Translations under genes and position numbers: made by a program
Assembly: GCA_947495985.1 (NCBI GenBank)
Contig: CANMBD010000001.1
Span: forward strand, 124,001 to 188,000
From: an uncultured Sphingomonadaceae bacterium
Lineage (GTDB): Bacteria; Pseudomonadota; Alphaproteobacteria; Sphingomonadales; Sphingomonadaceae
DNA: 64,000 bases
Direction of reading: 5' to 3'
Notes under the pieces: generated by a model
The model's input: only the letters and a program-made list of their open reading frames with translations
What the model was told of the DNA's origin: nothing
Database searches by the model: none
Part shown: piece by piece, positions 41,355-50,200 of the stretch
How the letters are laid out: each line of letters opens with the position of its first letter
Position numbering within the stretch: position 1 is the stretch's first letter

Positions 41355-41382
41355 ATTATGCTTCATTGAAACCTCAATGCAA
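41355..41382 (-). promoter_or_regulatory. Candidate promoter of the cytochrome operon with a palindromic spacer
   Basis: On the minus strand TTGCAT (41377-41382) and CATAAT (41355-41360) are 16 bases apart, a good sigma-70-type pair. The spacer overlaps CATTGA-GGTT-TCAATG (41364-41379), a perfect 6-4-6 inverted repeat placed between -35 and -10. A regulator binding there would twist or block the promoter, as MerR-type and Rrf2-type proteins do. Transcription would start near 41348, 75 bases before the first gene. Confidence 0.45.
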
Positions 41383-41525
41383 CGGTAAAAAGCCTCGAAT
41401 ATGGCGGTATTTCTATGACTTGCGTCACTTTTTTCGCTTTACCCACCATACAAATGTTGCCGATTTACCACTTTTTCCACTTTGATTGCGAGCCTGCCAA
41501 TTCTGTTGCGATCTGATTCGATAGG

Positions 41526-42962
41526 CTAGACTTTCCGCCGGATGACCAGATTGCGAATTTCAGTCATGTCTTCCATTGCGAACCTGATACCTTCCCGTCC
41601 AAGCCCGCTATCCTTGACACCGCCATACGGCATATTGTCGACGCGGTAGGATGACACGTCGTTGATGACTACGCCGCCAACATCAAGTCTGTCCCAGGCA
41701 TCAAGGGTCTTGAACAGATCGCGAGTGAAGATGCCGGCCTGCAAACCGAATTTGCTGTCGTTCACTTCGTCCAGTGCAGCGTTGAAATCGCTGAATTTGG
41801 AAAGCAGCGCCAATGGGCCAAAGGCTTCCTCACGATTGGCCGCAGCATTGCGATCAACATTTTCCAGCAGAGTTGCCTCCAGCATATTGCCCGTGCGGTT
41901 GCCGCCGCAAAGCAATTTAGCGCCATCAGCAACGGCTTCATCAATCCAGCCGTGCAGGCGTTTGGCTTCCCCTTCGGAAATCATCGGACCGATGAAAGTG
42001 TCACGGTCTTTGGGATCTCCGGCAATGAGGGTTTTGGTTCTAGCGACAAGCATATCTTTGAAGGTGTCGTAAACAGATTCATGGATTATGATCCGCTGCA
42101 CACCAATACAGCTTTGGCCTGACTGATAGAACGCGCCGAAAATGATCCGCTCGAGCGCATCATCCAGGTCAGCATCATGATCGACAATAACCGCAGCATT
42201 GCCGCCCAGTTCAAGGATGACGGGCTTCTTGCCTGCCTTGGCTTTGAGATCCCAACCCACACCAGGAGAGCCGGTGAACGACAGCAGCTTCAGGCGTTCA
42301 TCCACGGTGAACAGATCTGCACCGTCACGGCTGGCAGGCAATATTGAAAAAGCGCCTTTGGGTAAATCGGTCTCGGCGAGAACCTCACCCATGATGATGG
42401 CGCCCAGCGGCGTCTTTGATGCCGGCTTCATGACAAAGGGGCAGCCCACTGCAATAGCAGGCGCAATTTTATGTGCCGCCAAATTCAGCGGAAAGTTAAA
42501 AGGTGAAATAAAGCTGCACGGTCCAATTGGCACGCGCTTCCACATGCCTTGATAGCCTTTGGCGCGCTCGGAAATGTCCAGCGGCTGGACTTCCCCATAG
42601 TTGCGGACCGCTTCCTCGGCGGCTATCCGGAACGTATCAATCAGCCGACCGACTTCCCCTTCTGCGTCCTTGATGGGTTTGCCTGCTTCAACACAAAGCG
42701 AATAAGCAAGTTCATCAAACCGTTCCTGAAAACGGGTGACACAGTGCTGCAGCACATTTTGCCGTTCATAGCTCGCCATGCGCGCCATGGGCTCGGCGGC
42801 TTCCACCGCGCCGGCAATGGCCTCTTCAATAACATCCGGTGTCGCCAGCGCCGTCCGGAAAGCGACCTCGTTGGTAAACTTGTCCGTGACTTCCAGATCG
42901 GTATTCGGCTGGGCGGCTACGTTATTGAGATAAAGCGGATAAACATCTTTGAGTTTTGTCAT
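41526..42962 (-). CDS. NAD(P)-dependent aldehyde dehydrogenase
   Basis: A 478-residue ALDH-superfamily enzyme that oxidises an aldehyde to the acid. The catalytic thiol is in FYQSGQSCIGVQRI; the general-base Glu is in VILELGGNAAVIV; the cofactor loop is FTGSPGVGWDLK; and oxyanion Asn is in ISPFNFPLNL. The QSCIGVQRI signature and length resemble NADP-dependent glyceraldehyde-3-phosphate, lactaldehyde or succinate-semialdehyde enzymes of the ALDH9/21 type, without a firm substrate. GAGG lies nine bases before the ATG, and it follows the acetolactate synthase gene with 11 bases between, so the two are cotranscribed. Confidence 0.92.
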   Translation of the reverse strand: MTKLKDVYPLYLNNVAAQPNTDLEVTDKFTNEVAFRTALATPDVIEEAIAGAVEAAEPMARMASYERQNVLQHCVTRFQERFDELAYSLCVEAGKPIKDAEGEVGRLIDTFRIAAEEAVRNYGEVQPLDISERAKGYQGMWKRVPIGPCSFISPFNFPLNLAAHKIAPAIAVGCPFVMKPASKTPLGAIIMGEVLAETDLPKGAFSILPASRDGADLFTVDERLKLLSFTGSPGVGWDLKAKAGKKPVILELGGNAAVIVDHDADLDDALERIIFGAFYQSGQSCIGVQRIIIHESVYDTFKDMLVARTKTLIAGDPKDRDTFIGPMISEGEAKRLHGWIDEAVADGAKLLCGGNRTGNMLEATLLENVDRNAAANREEAFGPLALLSKFSDFNAALDEVNDSKFGLQAGIFTRDLFKTLDAWDRLDVGGVVINDVSSYRVDNMPYGGVKDSGLGREGIRFAMEDMTEIRNLVIRRKV

Positions 42963-42973
42963 GATCTATCCTC

Positions 42974-44620
42974 TTAAACCTTCGCGCTGAGTTCCTTGAT
43001 CTCATTGTTGAGGATACGGTCATTATCCGAATAGTCCACCGGACAATCGATCAAATGCACGCCTTCGCTGTTCAGGCATTTGTCGATGGTTTCCTGCAAA
43101 TTTTTCGCGCTGGTGATCCGGTGACCATGGGCGCCATAGCTTTCAGCATATTTAACAAAATCCGGATTGTCATAGGTCAGGCCCCAATCCTTGAATCCCA
43201 TATTGGCTTGTTTCCAACGGATCATACCATAGCTGCTGTCATTCAGGATCAGCACAGTGATATTCAGCTTGAGCCGAACCGCTGTCTCCATTTCCTGACT
43301 GTTCATCATGAAGCCGCCATCGCCGCAAATCGCCATGACCTTGCGGTCGGGATAGACCATTGCCGAAGCCATGGCCGAGGGCAGGCCGGCACCCATGGTC
43401 GCCAGAGCATTGTCGAGCAATACGGTGTTCGCCTGGCGTGCTTTGTAGTTGCGCGCAAACCAGATTTTATAAACGCCATTGTCGAGGCAGATAATACCGT
43501 CGGCAGGCATTTGTTCGCGGATCACCTTCACCAGATGCGGTGGATAAATCGGGCAACGCATATCGTCGTCCATCGTTGCCGTATGCTCTTCTTCAGCCGC
43601 CCGTGCTTTGTACATGTGATCAAAATTCCACGAGCCGGAAGGAACAATATCTTCCTTCATCTGCCAAATGGCGTTGCCAATGTCGCCAATAACTTCGATT
43701 TGTGGGAAATAGACCGGGTCAACTTCCGCTGTGTTCATTGAGACGTGAATGACTTCGGTGCCGCCGTCTTTCATGAAGAAAGGCGGTTTCTCGATTACGT
43801 CATGGCCAACATTGATGATCAGGTCGGCGGATTCAATCGCGCTATGCACGAAATCATTTGCGGACAAAGCGGCACAGCCCATAAATTCCTTGTTTGTTTC
43901 ATCGACCACGCCTTTACCCAATTGCGTTGTTACAAAGGGAATGCCGGTTTTCTCGATAAACTGGGTCAGCATCCGGCCGGTGGTGGTGCGGTTGGCTCCG
44001 CCACCAATGACGAGGATGGGAGACTTGGCGCTCTCAATCTTCTTGGTTGCTGCGCGCACCGCTTTGGCTTCGGCAATCGGACGGCGCGAGAGGCTGGGCT
44101 TGATCGGCACGGAATCGGTCTGCTCGTCTGCCACATCTTCTGGAAACTCGATATGGGACGCGCCGGGTTTTTCTTCCTCGGCCAGCCGAATTGCTTCACG
44201 CACACGGCTAGGGATATTGTCCGCCGAGGCAAGTTGATGTGTGAACTTCGTGATCGGGCCCATCATGTCGACGACATCGAGAATCTGGAAACGGCCTTGC
44301 TTGGATTTCTTGATCGGTTTCTGGCCGGTAACCATCAGGATGGGCATGCCGCCAAGCTGTGCATAGGCGGCCGCGGTAACCAGATTGGTCGCGCCGGGTC
44401 CGAGTGTTGCCATGCAAACGCCTGTTTTACCTGTGTGCCGAGCATAGGTCGCAGCCATGAAGCCAGCGCCTTGTTCATGCCGGGTCAGGATCAATTCAAT
44501 TTTCTTGGAGCGCGACAGGCTGTCCAGCATGTCGAGATTTTCTTCGCCGGGAACGCCGAAAAGATATTCTACGCCTTCATTTTCAAGACATTGGACGAAT
44601 AAATCAGATGCTTTGGTCAT
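42974..44620 (-). CDS. Thiamine-diphosphate enzyme, acetolactate synthase (large-subunit, AlsS-like)
   Basis: A 548-residue ThDP enzyme. The catalytic Glu lies in ILTRHEQGAGFMA and the ThDP/metal site is GDGGFMMNSQEMETAVRLKL, followed by LNDSSYGMIRWKQ. The absence of a nearby small regulatory subunit gene (ilvH/ilvN) and the length point to the catabolic, FAD-independent AlsS-type rather than biosynthetic IlvB. It would condense two pyruvates, or decarboxylate a 2-oxo acid. The downstream aldehyde dehydrogenase in the same operon suggests the pair turns a 2-oxo acid into an acid through an aldehyde; this is inference. GGAAGG precedes the start. Confidence 0.85.
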   Translation of the reverse strand: MTKASDLFVQCLENEGVEYLFGVPGEENLDMLDSLSRSKKIELILTRHEQGAGFMAATYARHTGKTGVCMATLGPGATNLVTAAAYAQLGGMPILMVTGQKPIKKSKQGRFQILDVVDMMGPITKFTHQLASADNIPSRVREAIRLAEEEKPGASHIEFPEDVADEQTDSVPIKPSLSRRPIAEAKAVRAATKKIESAKSPILVIGGGANRTTTGRMLTQFIEKTGIPFVTTQLGKGVVDETNKEFMGCAALSANDFVHSAIESADLIINVGHDVIEKPPFFMKDGGTEVIHVSMNTAEVDPVYFPQIEVIGDIGNAIWQMKEDIVPSGSWNFDHMYKARAAEEEHTATMDDDMRCPIYPPHLVKVIREQMPADGIICLDNGVYKIWFARNYKARQANTVLLDNALATMGAGLPSAMASAMVYPDRKVMAICGDGGFMMNSQEMETAVRLKLNITVLILNDSSYGMIRWKQANMGFKDWGLTYDNPDFVKYAESYGAHGHRITSAKNLQETIDKCLNSEGVHLIDCPVDYSDNDRILNNEIKELSAKV

Positions 44621-44787
44621 GTGGGTCCTTCCCTGATCGGCATGATCAGTATTTGCTCAAGATTATGGCAACGACCCCGGAATGATTTTTCCCCTCCAGA
44701 AAAAGACTCATCCCTACCCCTATGCTGTTGGTTGATAAGTCAAATTTTTATGTAAGTCACGTATCAATCGAAAAATTAATAAACAGC

Positions 44788-45750
44788 TCAATAACCGCGA
44801 TCAAGATCGGCGACCGCGATCATATCATCGCCGTTCTGATAGCGCGCCAGATTTTCGACAAAACGGGCGGCAGCGCGTTGAAACATCCGGGTTTGGGCGA
44901 CGCCAGAAACATGCATGGTGATGAAACAATTATCTGCAGTCCACAAGGGATCACCCTTGGGTAAAGGCTCAGGATCAGTAACATCCAGCATCGCACCGCC
45001 AATGGCTTTGTTGTTGAGCGCTTCTACCAGCGCCGGTTGATCGACCAGTGATCCGCGTGCGACATTGATCAACCAGGCGGAGGGTTTCATTGCAGCAAAT
45101 TCATCAGCGCCCAGCAGTTTCTGTGTTTCTGTCGTGGCCGGCGCGGAGACGATCACCCAGTCAAACTCCCCGAGCCGGGCCTGCCAGTCATCGGTGCCGA
45201 TGACTTCTGTTCCCAATCCGGCGGGATCATCACTGGCGGTCCGCCGGACAGCCGTGACATCCATTTCGAAACCAGAAAGTTTTTTTGCAACCTGCTGGCC
45301 GATACCGCCATAACCAATGATCAGCGCTTTGCCGTCCGTCAGTTCAGCGGTGCCGGGAGCCTGTTCCGGCCATTCCTGCTGACCCTGAAGCTCCAGCAAT
45401 TTGTCGGTCCGTTTGGCCGCGGACAACATGCCCATGACAACAAATTCGGCGATGGGGGAGCTGTTCAATCCGGCTCCGTTGGTGACAATGGTTCCTTGTT
45501 GCTTGAGTTGATCAAGCGGAAAATGTTCAACCCCGGCATAGATGCTGTTAAGCCATTTCAGATTCGTCGCGGCACCCAGCACCTGCGCCATCTTTTCCTT
45601 GTCATACATGTCGAACCAGCCGATTTCGGCATGCGGTGCAATCTCCATGGCTTCCTCGGTACTGGTGAACCAGGTAACGTCAAGATCACCACAATGCGGT
45701 TCGACCAGGGGACGAACGAGAGACGCCATAGCAGCTATTGGTTTACTCAT
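44788..45750 (-). CDS. D-isomer-specific 2-hydroxyacid dehydrogenase
   Basis: A 320-residue NAD-dependent dehydrogenase of the D-lactate/glyoxylate reductase family. The start ATG 45750 overlaps the cysS stop in ATGA (an ATG at 45765 is also in frame). The cofactor motif GYGGIGQQVAKKLSG comes after the catalytic domain's first part; the active-site residues are Arg in NVARGSLVDQPALVE, Glu in DPEPLPKGDPLW and His in ITMHVSG. The short length and lack of an ACT domain separate it from SerA. It reduces a 2-oxo acid such as glyoxylate, hydroxypyruvate or phenylpyruvate. Position beside acetolactate synthase hints at oxo-acid metabolism. Translational coupling to cysS is more likely accidental than functional. 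Confidence 0.92.
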   Translation of the reverse strand: MSKPIAAMASLVRPLVEPHCGDLDVTWFTSTEEAMEIAPHAEIGWFDMYDKEKMAQVLGAATNLKWLNSIYAGVEHFPLDQLKQQGTIVTNGAGLNSSPIAEFVVMGMLSAAKRTDKLLELQGQQEWPEQAPGTAELTDGKALIIGYGGIGQQVAKKLSGFEMDVTAVRRTASDDPAGLGTEVIGTDDWQARLGEFDWVIVSAPATTETQKLLGADEFAAMKPSAWLINVARGSLVDQPALVEALNNKAIGGAMLDVTDPEPLPKGDPLWTADNCFITMHVSGVAQTRMFQRAAARFVENLARYQNGDDMIAVADLDRGY

Positions 45751-47216
45751 ATCGAAATACTCCATTCCCAGCGTAGTGGATCGCCATCCATCAGTTCCAC
45801 ACCTTGCGCTGTGAGTTCATCGCGGATTGCATCGGCTGCGGCAAAATCCTTGTCTGCTTTGGCTTTTTGGCGCAGGTCCAGTTTTCGTTCGATCTCTTCT
45901 TCAGAAATTGTCGCCAGTTCCGGTTTAACACGCAAATTTTCTCGCATTAGCGTTTCTAGTTGCAGACCAAATATAGCATCCATCTCTTTCAGCAGCTCAA
46001 ACCGTTGGTGGGCGTTGATTTTTTTTAATCCCAAAAGTTCCTCGAGCGACGGAATAGCTTTGGCGCTGTTCAAATCATCTGCCATTGCAGCCCATAGTTG
46101 ATCACGCAGTTCCGTAATTTTTGGGTGCTCGCGATCATTGGCGGCTGAGGCATCAGTTTTTTCAAGGCGAGTTTTAAGGTTTTCAACACCGATGATCATG
46201 CGTTTCAACCTTGTCAGCGCGGCCACCAGATTGTCCCAGGTAAATTCCAGCTCGCTACGATAATGGGCCTGCAAACACATCAAACGGTAGGCAAGGGGGT
46301 GAATGCCCTTGTCGATCAGCACCTGCAGCCGCAAAAAATCACCGCTTGATTTTGACATTTTTCCGGCACGGTTGATCAGGAAGTTATTATGCATCCAGAT
46401 ATTGGCGCCGCTATGTTCGGAGCAATTATGGGCCTGGTTTTGGGCAATCTCATTGGGGTGGTGAATTTCACGATGGTCAATACCGCCGGTATGAATGTCA
46501 AAAGTCTCACCCAGATATTTCATGCTCATCTGCGAACATTCCAAATGCCATCCCGGAGCACCTTTGCCCCATGGACTGTCCCATTCCATCTGACGGGTTT
46601 CTCCGGCAGGTGTCTTGCGCCAAATCGCAAAATCCTGCGGATGCCGTTTGCCTTCAACCGTTTCGATGCGACCTTCTACATCATCGCTTTGGGTGCCCGC
46701 TAGCCGACCATAGTCCGGCACAGTGCTGGTATCAAAATACAGACCGCTTTCCAGTTCGTAGCAATGCCTATCGGCAATGCCTTTTGCAAAGTCGATCATC
46801 TCTTCTACATGATCGGTGGCAATGGACCATTTAGCGGGCTGACGAATATTAAGCCGTTCAATGTCCTGCCAGTAGGCATCGGTGTAATATTTGGCGATAT
46901 CCCAAGCCGACTTTCCTGACGATGCAGCCGCCTTTTCCATCTTGTCATCACCGGCATCAGCGTCGGAGGTCAAATGACCGACATCGGTGATATTGATGAT
47001 ATGGGTCAGTTTTAGGCCAGTGGCGCTTAAGGTTCGACCCAATAGATCCGCAAAAATATAGGCACGCATATTTCCTATATGCTGATAGTTGTAGACTGTC
47101 GGCCCACAGGTATAGACGCGGGCGTCGCCTTCATGAACCGGCGTAAACGGTTCGAGCTCGCGGGTGAGGCTGTTGAACAGCTTCAAGGGATGGCTGGTAG
47201 TGTCATTCATATCCAC
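45747..47216 (-). CDS. cysS: Cysteinyl-tRNA synthetase
   Basis: CysRS loads tRNA-Cys. The 489-residue class I enzyme has HIGN in YNYQHIGNMRAY (HIGH motif), KMSKSSGDFL (KMSKS), and Zn ligands Cys in YTCGPTVYN, Cys in LECSQMS, and His in HREIHHPNEIAQ. The C-terminal part is helical and includes an EERKLDLRQKAKAD-like tRNA-binding region (here EEIERKLDLRQKAKADKDFA). It is essential and single copy as a rule. It precedes the 2-hydroxyacid dehydrogenase gene with an overlap and follows the giant exoprotein gene by 39 bases, without a visible terminator, so partial read-through from the TPS operon may occur. Confidence 0.97.
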   Translation of the reverse strand: MDMNDTTSHPLKLFNSLTRELEPFTPVHEGDARVYTCGPTVYNYQHIGNMRAYIFADLLGRTLSATGLKLTHIINITDVGHLTSDADAGDDKMEKAAASSGKSAWDIAKYYTDAYWQDIERLNIRQPAKWSIATDHVEEMIDFAKGIADRHCYELESGLYFDTSTVPDYGRLAGTQSDDVEGRIETVEGKRHPQDFAIWRKTPAGETRQMEWDSPWGKGAPGWHLECSQMSMKYLGETFDIHTGGIDHREIHHPNEIAQNQAHNCSEHSGANIWMHNNFLINRAGKMSKSSGDFLRLQVLIDKGIHPLAYRLMCLQAHYRSELEFTWDNLVAALTRLKRMIIGVENLKTRLEKTDASAANDREHPKITELRDQLWAAMADDLNSAKAIPSLEELLGLKKINAHQRFELLKEMDAIFGLQLETLMRENLRVKPELATISEEEIERKLDLRQKAKADKDFAAADAIRDELTAQGVELMDGDPLRWEWSISI

Positions 47217-47255
47217 CGCCTAGTGGTTTGGGATATAAAAGGTCAACCGGTCAAT

Positions 47256-50200
47256 TCACTCGGCAGGCTCAAGCGCGTTTTCTTCCTCCGGGCCGCCCTG
47301 ACCACAATTTTCATCACCTTCAGCGCATTCGGTATTTTCTTCTTCGCCGGCCGCTCCGTCGGCAACCCACAGATCGTCGTTGCCCGCGCCGGTTACCGGC
47401 TCATCAATCAACGGATCATCGATATATTCTTCATTTTCCTTAATCTCGATGAGATTGGTTTCAAACGGATCGCTGACAACCGAACCGTCTTCCATTGGCG
47501 TTACCTCTTCTTCGATCACGTCCCGCACAGGATCATCAATTTCTGGCTCTGGTGCAGGGGTGGGTGTCGGCGTTGGAGTTGGGGTAGGAGTAGGTGTGGG
47601 TGTCGGAGTTGGAGGGGCACCACAACTAGCTGGATCAAGGATGACACAGCCATTTATGGTAGAAAAGTCATCAAAGGTGATGGCAACATTTGTCTCCAAC
47701 AATCCGTCTATCCCGGTTCGTCCACCAACAATGCCATTAATGACAATATTGGCATTGCTGCCGGCGCTGAGGCCATTGATGGTGAGTGTATCCACCGTGA
47801 AACCACGGCGTTCATCAAAAGACACGCCAGGAACGGTATTTTGTATGAGCAGGTCACCATCAACAACAAATTCGGCAATACCGCCACGGATCAGCCCGTC
47901 GTTGATATTCAGGCCATCACTATTCTCCAGCCTCAGATCGACGGCACTTACATCCAGTCCGACGATATCTGCAAAGGCCTGATCCGTCATCGCATAGATA
48001 TTTTGAGCGGTCAGCGTCATCAACCCAATTCCGCCGAATCCGCCATTGGCATCGGTAATCTGGATCAGCCCGCCATTGGCGTTGATCCTCAGGTCGTTCA
48101 ATGACGTCATATTCAGGGTCGTACCAGCGGATGCGTTGGTGACGTTGAGATTGCCGTCAACTCGGGTGGATTGACCGGAATCGATGGTTAGTGTTCCCGA
48201 GAAACCGATATTGGCGTTCTGCGGCCCGCTCACATTGCTACCGGCTTGGACGGTCAGGTCCTGAATGATGAGATCGGGCGTCGTATTGCCGGTCGCCCCG
48301 ACAAAGATCGTCAGATCCTGATTGGACTGAATACGAGAGAATTCGAAATTATCCAGTGTGTAGCCGCCGAGATCGGTTGCACCGCCCAAAAGCACTTGGT
48401 TGATACCGTTGCTCTCAATGAAAATATCATTGGTCTGTTCAAATTCACCCAACTGGCCGGTGGGACCGATATTAATATCCGCGGACGAGACGTCGATTGT
48501 CGTCCCGGTGGCGACGGCCTGAATGTCCACCAGATTGCCTGCAGTGATCGTCAGGGCGTTGGCAGCATTGACAGTATCATTAATCGCAACGTCGACCGCT
48601 GCCGTGATATCAATATTACCATTGGCACTAACAACCGCCTGACTACTGATCCCGGCAGGTGATGATCCGGTGCCGCTACCGACGATAACTAACTCATTCA
48701 GTTCTGCGCTACCCGCCAAGCTGGTTAGCTGAATATTGCCTGTTGCACTGGCATCATCAACTACGAGATTGCCTCTGGTAACAATGTCTATGTTCCCGGC
48801 ATTAGCGGCGGCAATGACTCGCATCGCCCCGTCGGACCGGAGGAACACATTATTGCCGCTTGCTCTCAGAGTATTGTCAACCAGTGCGTTGTTCCGAACA
48901 GCAACGTCGCCATCAGAAGATCGTAGCACGGCCGAGCCACCGATCAGCTCTCCAATTTCAACGCCCAGATCAGCATCAAAATTGCTGTTGAAGACTTCGG
49001 CGCGCGCGACATCGACAAGCCCATCAACAAATGCCCGGAGTGAACTGGCAGCGACGGTCTCAGCCGTAAAGTTAACATCGGCCCGGACACTGATAAAGGA
49101 ATCGGACGTCACATTACCAAATTCAACAGAACCAACTGACCGCAAGTCCAGCGCGGAAAGTATTTTGCTGGTCACATCTACATCACCGAAGATGATGTCG
49201 CCCGAGGCGAAGAAATCCCCGGTGCGCGAAATATCCAGATCGCCGCCGATATTGATGTCGCTGTCCAAAGCGCGGATACGCAAACCTTCGGTAAACTGGA
49301 TGTCACCATTGTCGCCCGTGTCAGCACCGCCCAGTGTAACCGAACTGCCCTCCAGGAATGTTTCGTTGCCCGAAATGACATTACCAATGGATAGACTACC
49401 TGTGCCTACAACCCTGACGGTTGTACCCGCGGCCAGCACATCACCGGTGATATCGCTGCCGCTGAGATCGAGCATGTTACCGGCATCTACCGACCCGAAG
49501 TCAATGAAATCGCCAGAAGACAGTGTTATGTCGACACCAGCATCGATACTTCCGACAGTTATATCGCCGCCATTGATATCAATATTCTGTGCGCCAGACG
49601 TGGACCCTAAGAAGATCGATCCCGGGGCGTCCAAAACTATATTGCTGTCCGGGACATTGATCTGATCAAAGCTGAAATCACCACCGGCGTCATAATTTAC
49701 ATCACCGGTCCCGACCGTCAATATTCCGACGCTCATGCTGCCCGGTACCGAATAAAAGCCTTCCGATGCACCGCCGCGACCCTCGACTATTGTCAGCTCA
49801 CCGCCTGTGTCGATGGCCGCCGCCGAGATGCTATCGCCGACAGTAATGCCAATATCATTATCGCTGTTAAGTGAACCCGAACCAAGCAGACTACCTGCCG
49901 CATCAATTCCTAACAGGCTGCTTGAGAGTTCTGCGTCGCGCAGATCCACATCGCCTTCGGTGCTGTTCACAAATATTACATCACTGGCGATGAAACGGGA
50001 CGGAACGCCGTTGGCGCCCATCACAATATCGCGGCGGGTAGATACGAGTATGCTGTTGGCGATAATATCGCCATTCTCGATAATCGCCTGGATAGGAACG
50101 CCAGCTTGGCCGATTTGAACAATATTGTCAGCCGCCAGCGCGCCAAGGCATAAATTGCCCTCCACGCAGCCTGCACTCAGCAGGCCATTATCGTCGGACT

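Noticed and set aside
41364..41379. FNR or FixK box in the cytochrome operon promoter
   Set aside because: The TTGA and TCAA half-sites are four bases apart, not six, so the site does not fit FNR/FixK; it is kept only as an unspecified palindrome.
43745..44602. A 285-codon open frame on the plus strand
   Set aside because: Antisense to the acetolactate synthase gene, which has all ThDP motifs; the plus-strand product has no recognisable domain.
47560..47615. GT/GGTGT-rich tract that looks like a microsatellite
   Set aside because: It codes for the Pro/Thr linker of TpsA and the six-base units are imperfect, so phase variation by slippage is not supported.
47079..48104. A 341-codon open frame on the plus strand
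   Set aside because: It is a shadow of the 3' end of the TpsA gene and of the cysS start; it has no family motif and no ribosome binding site.
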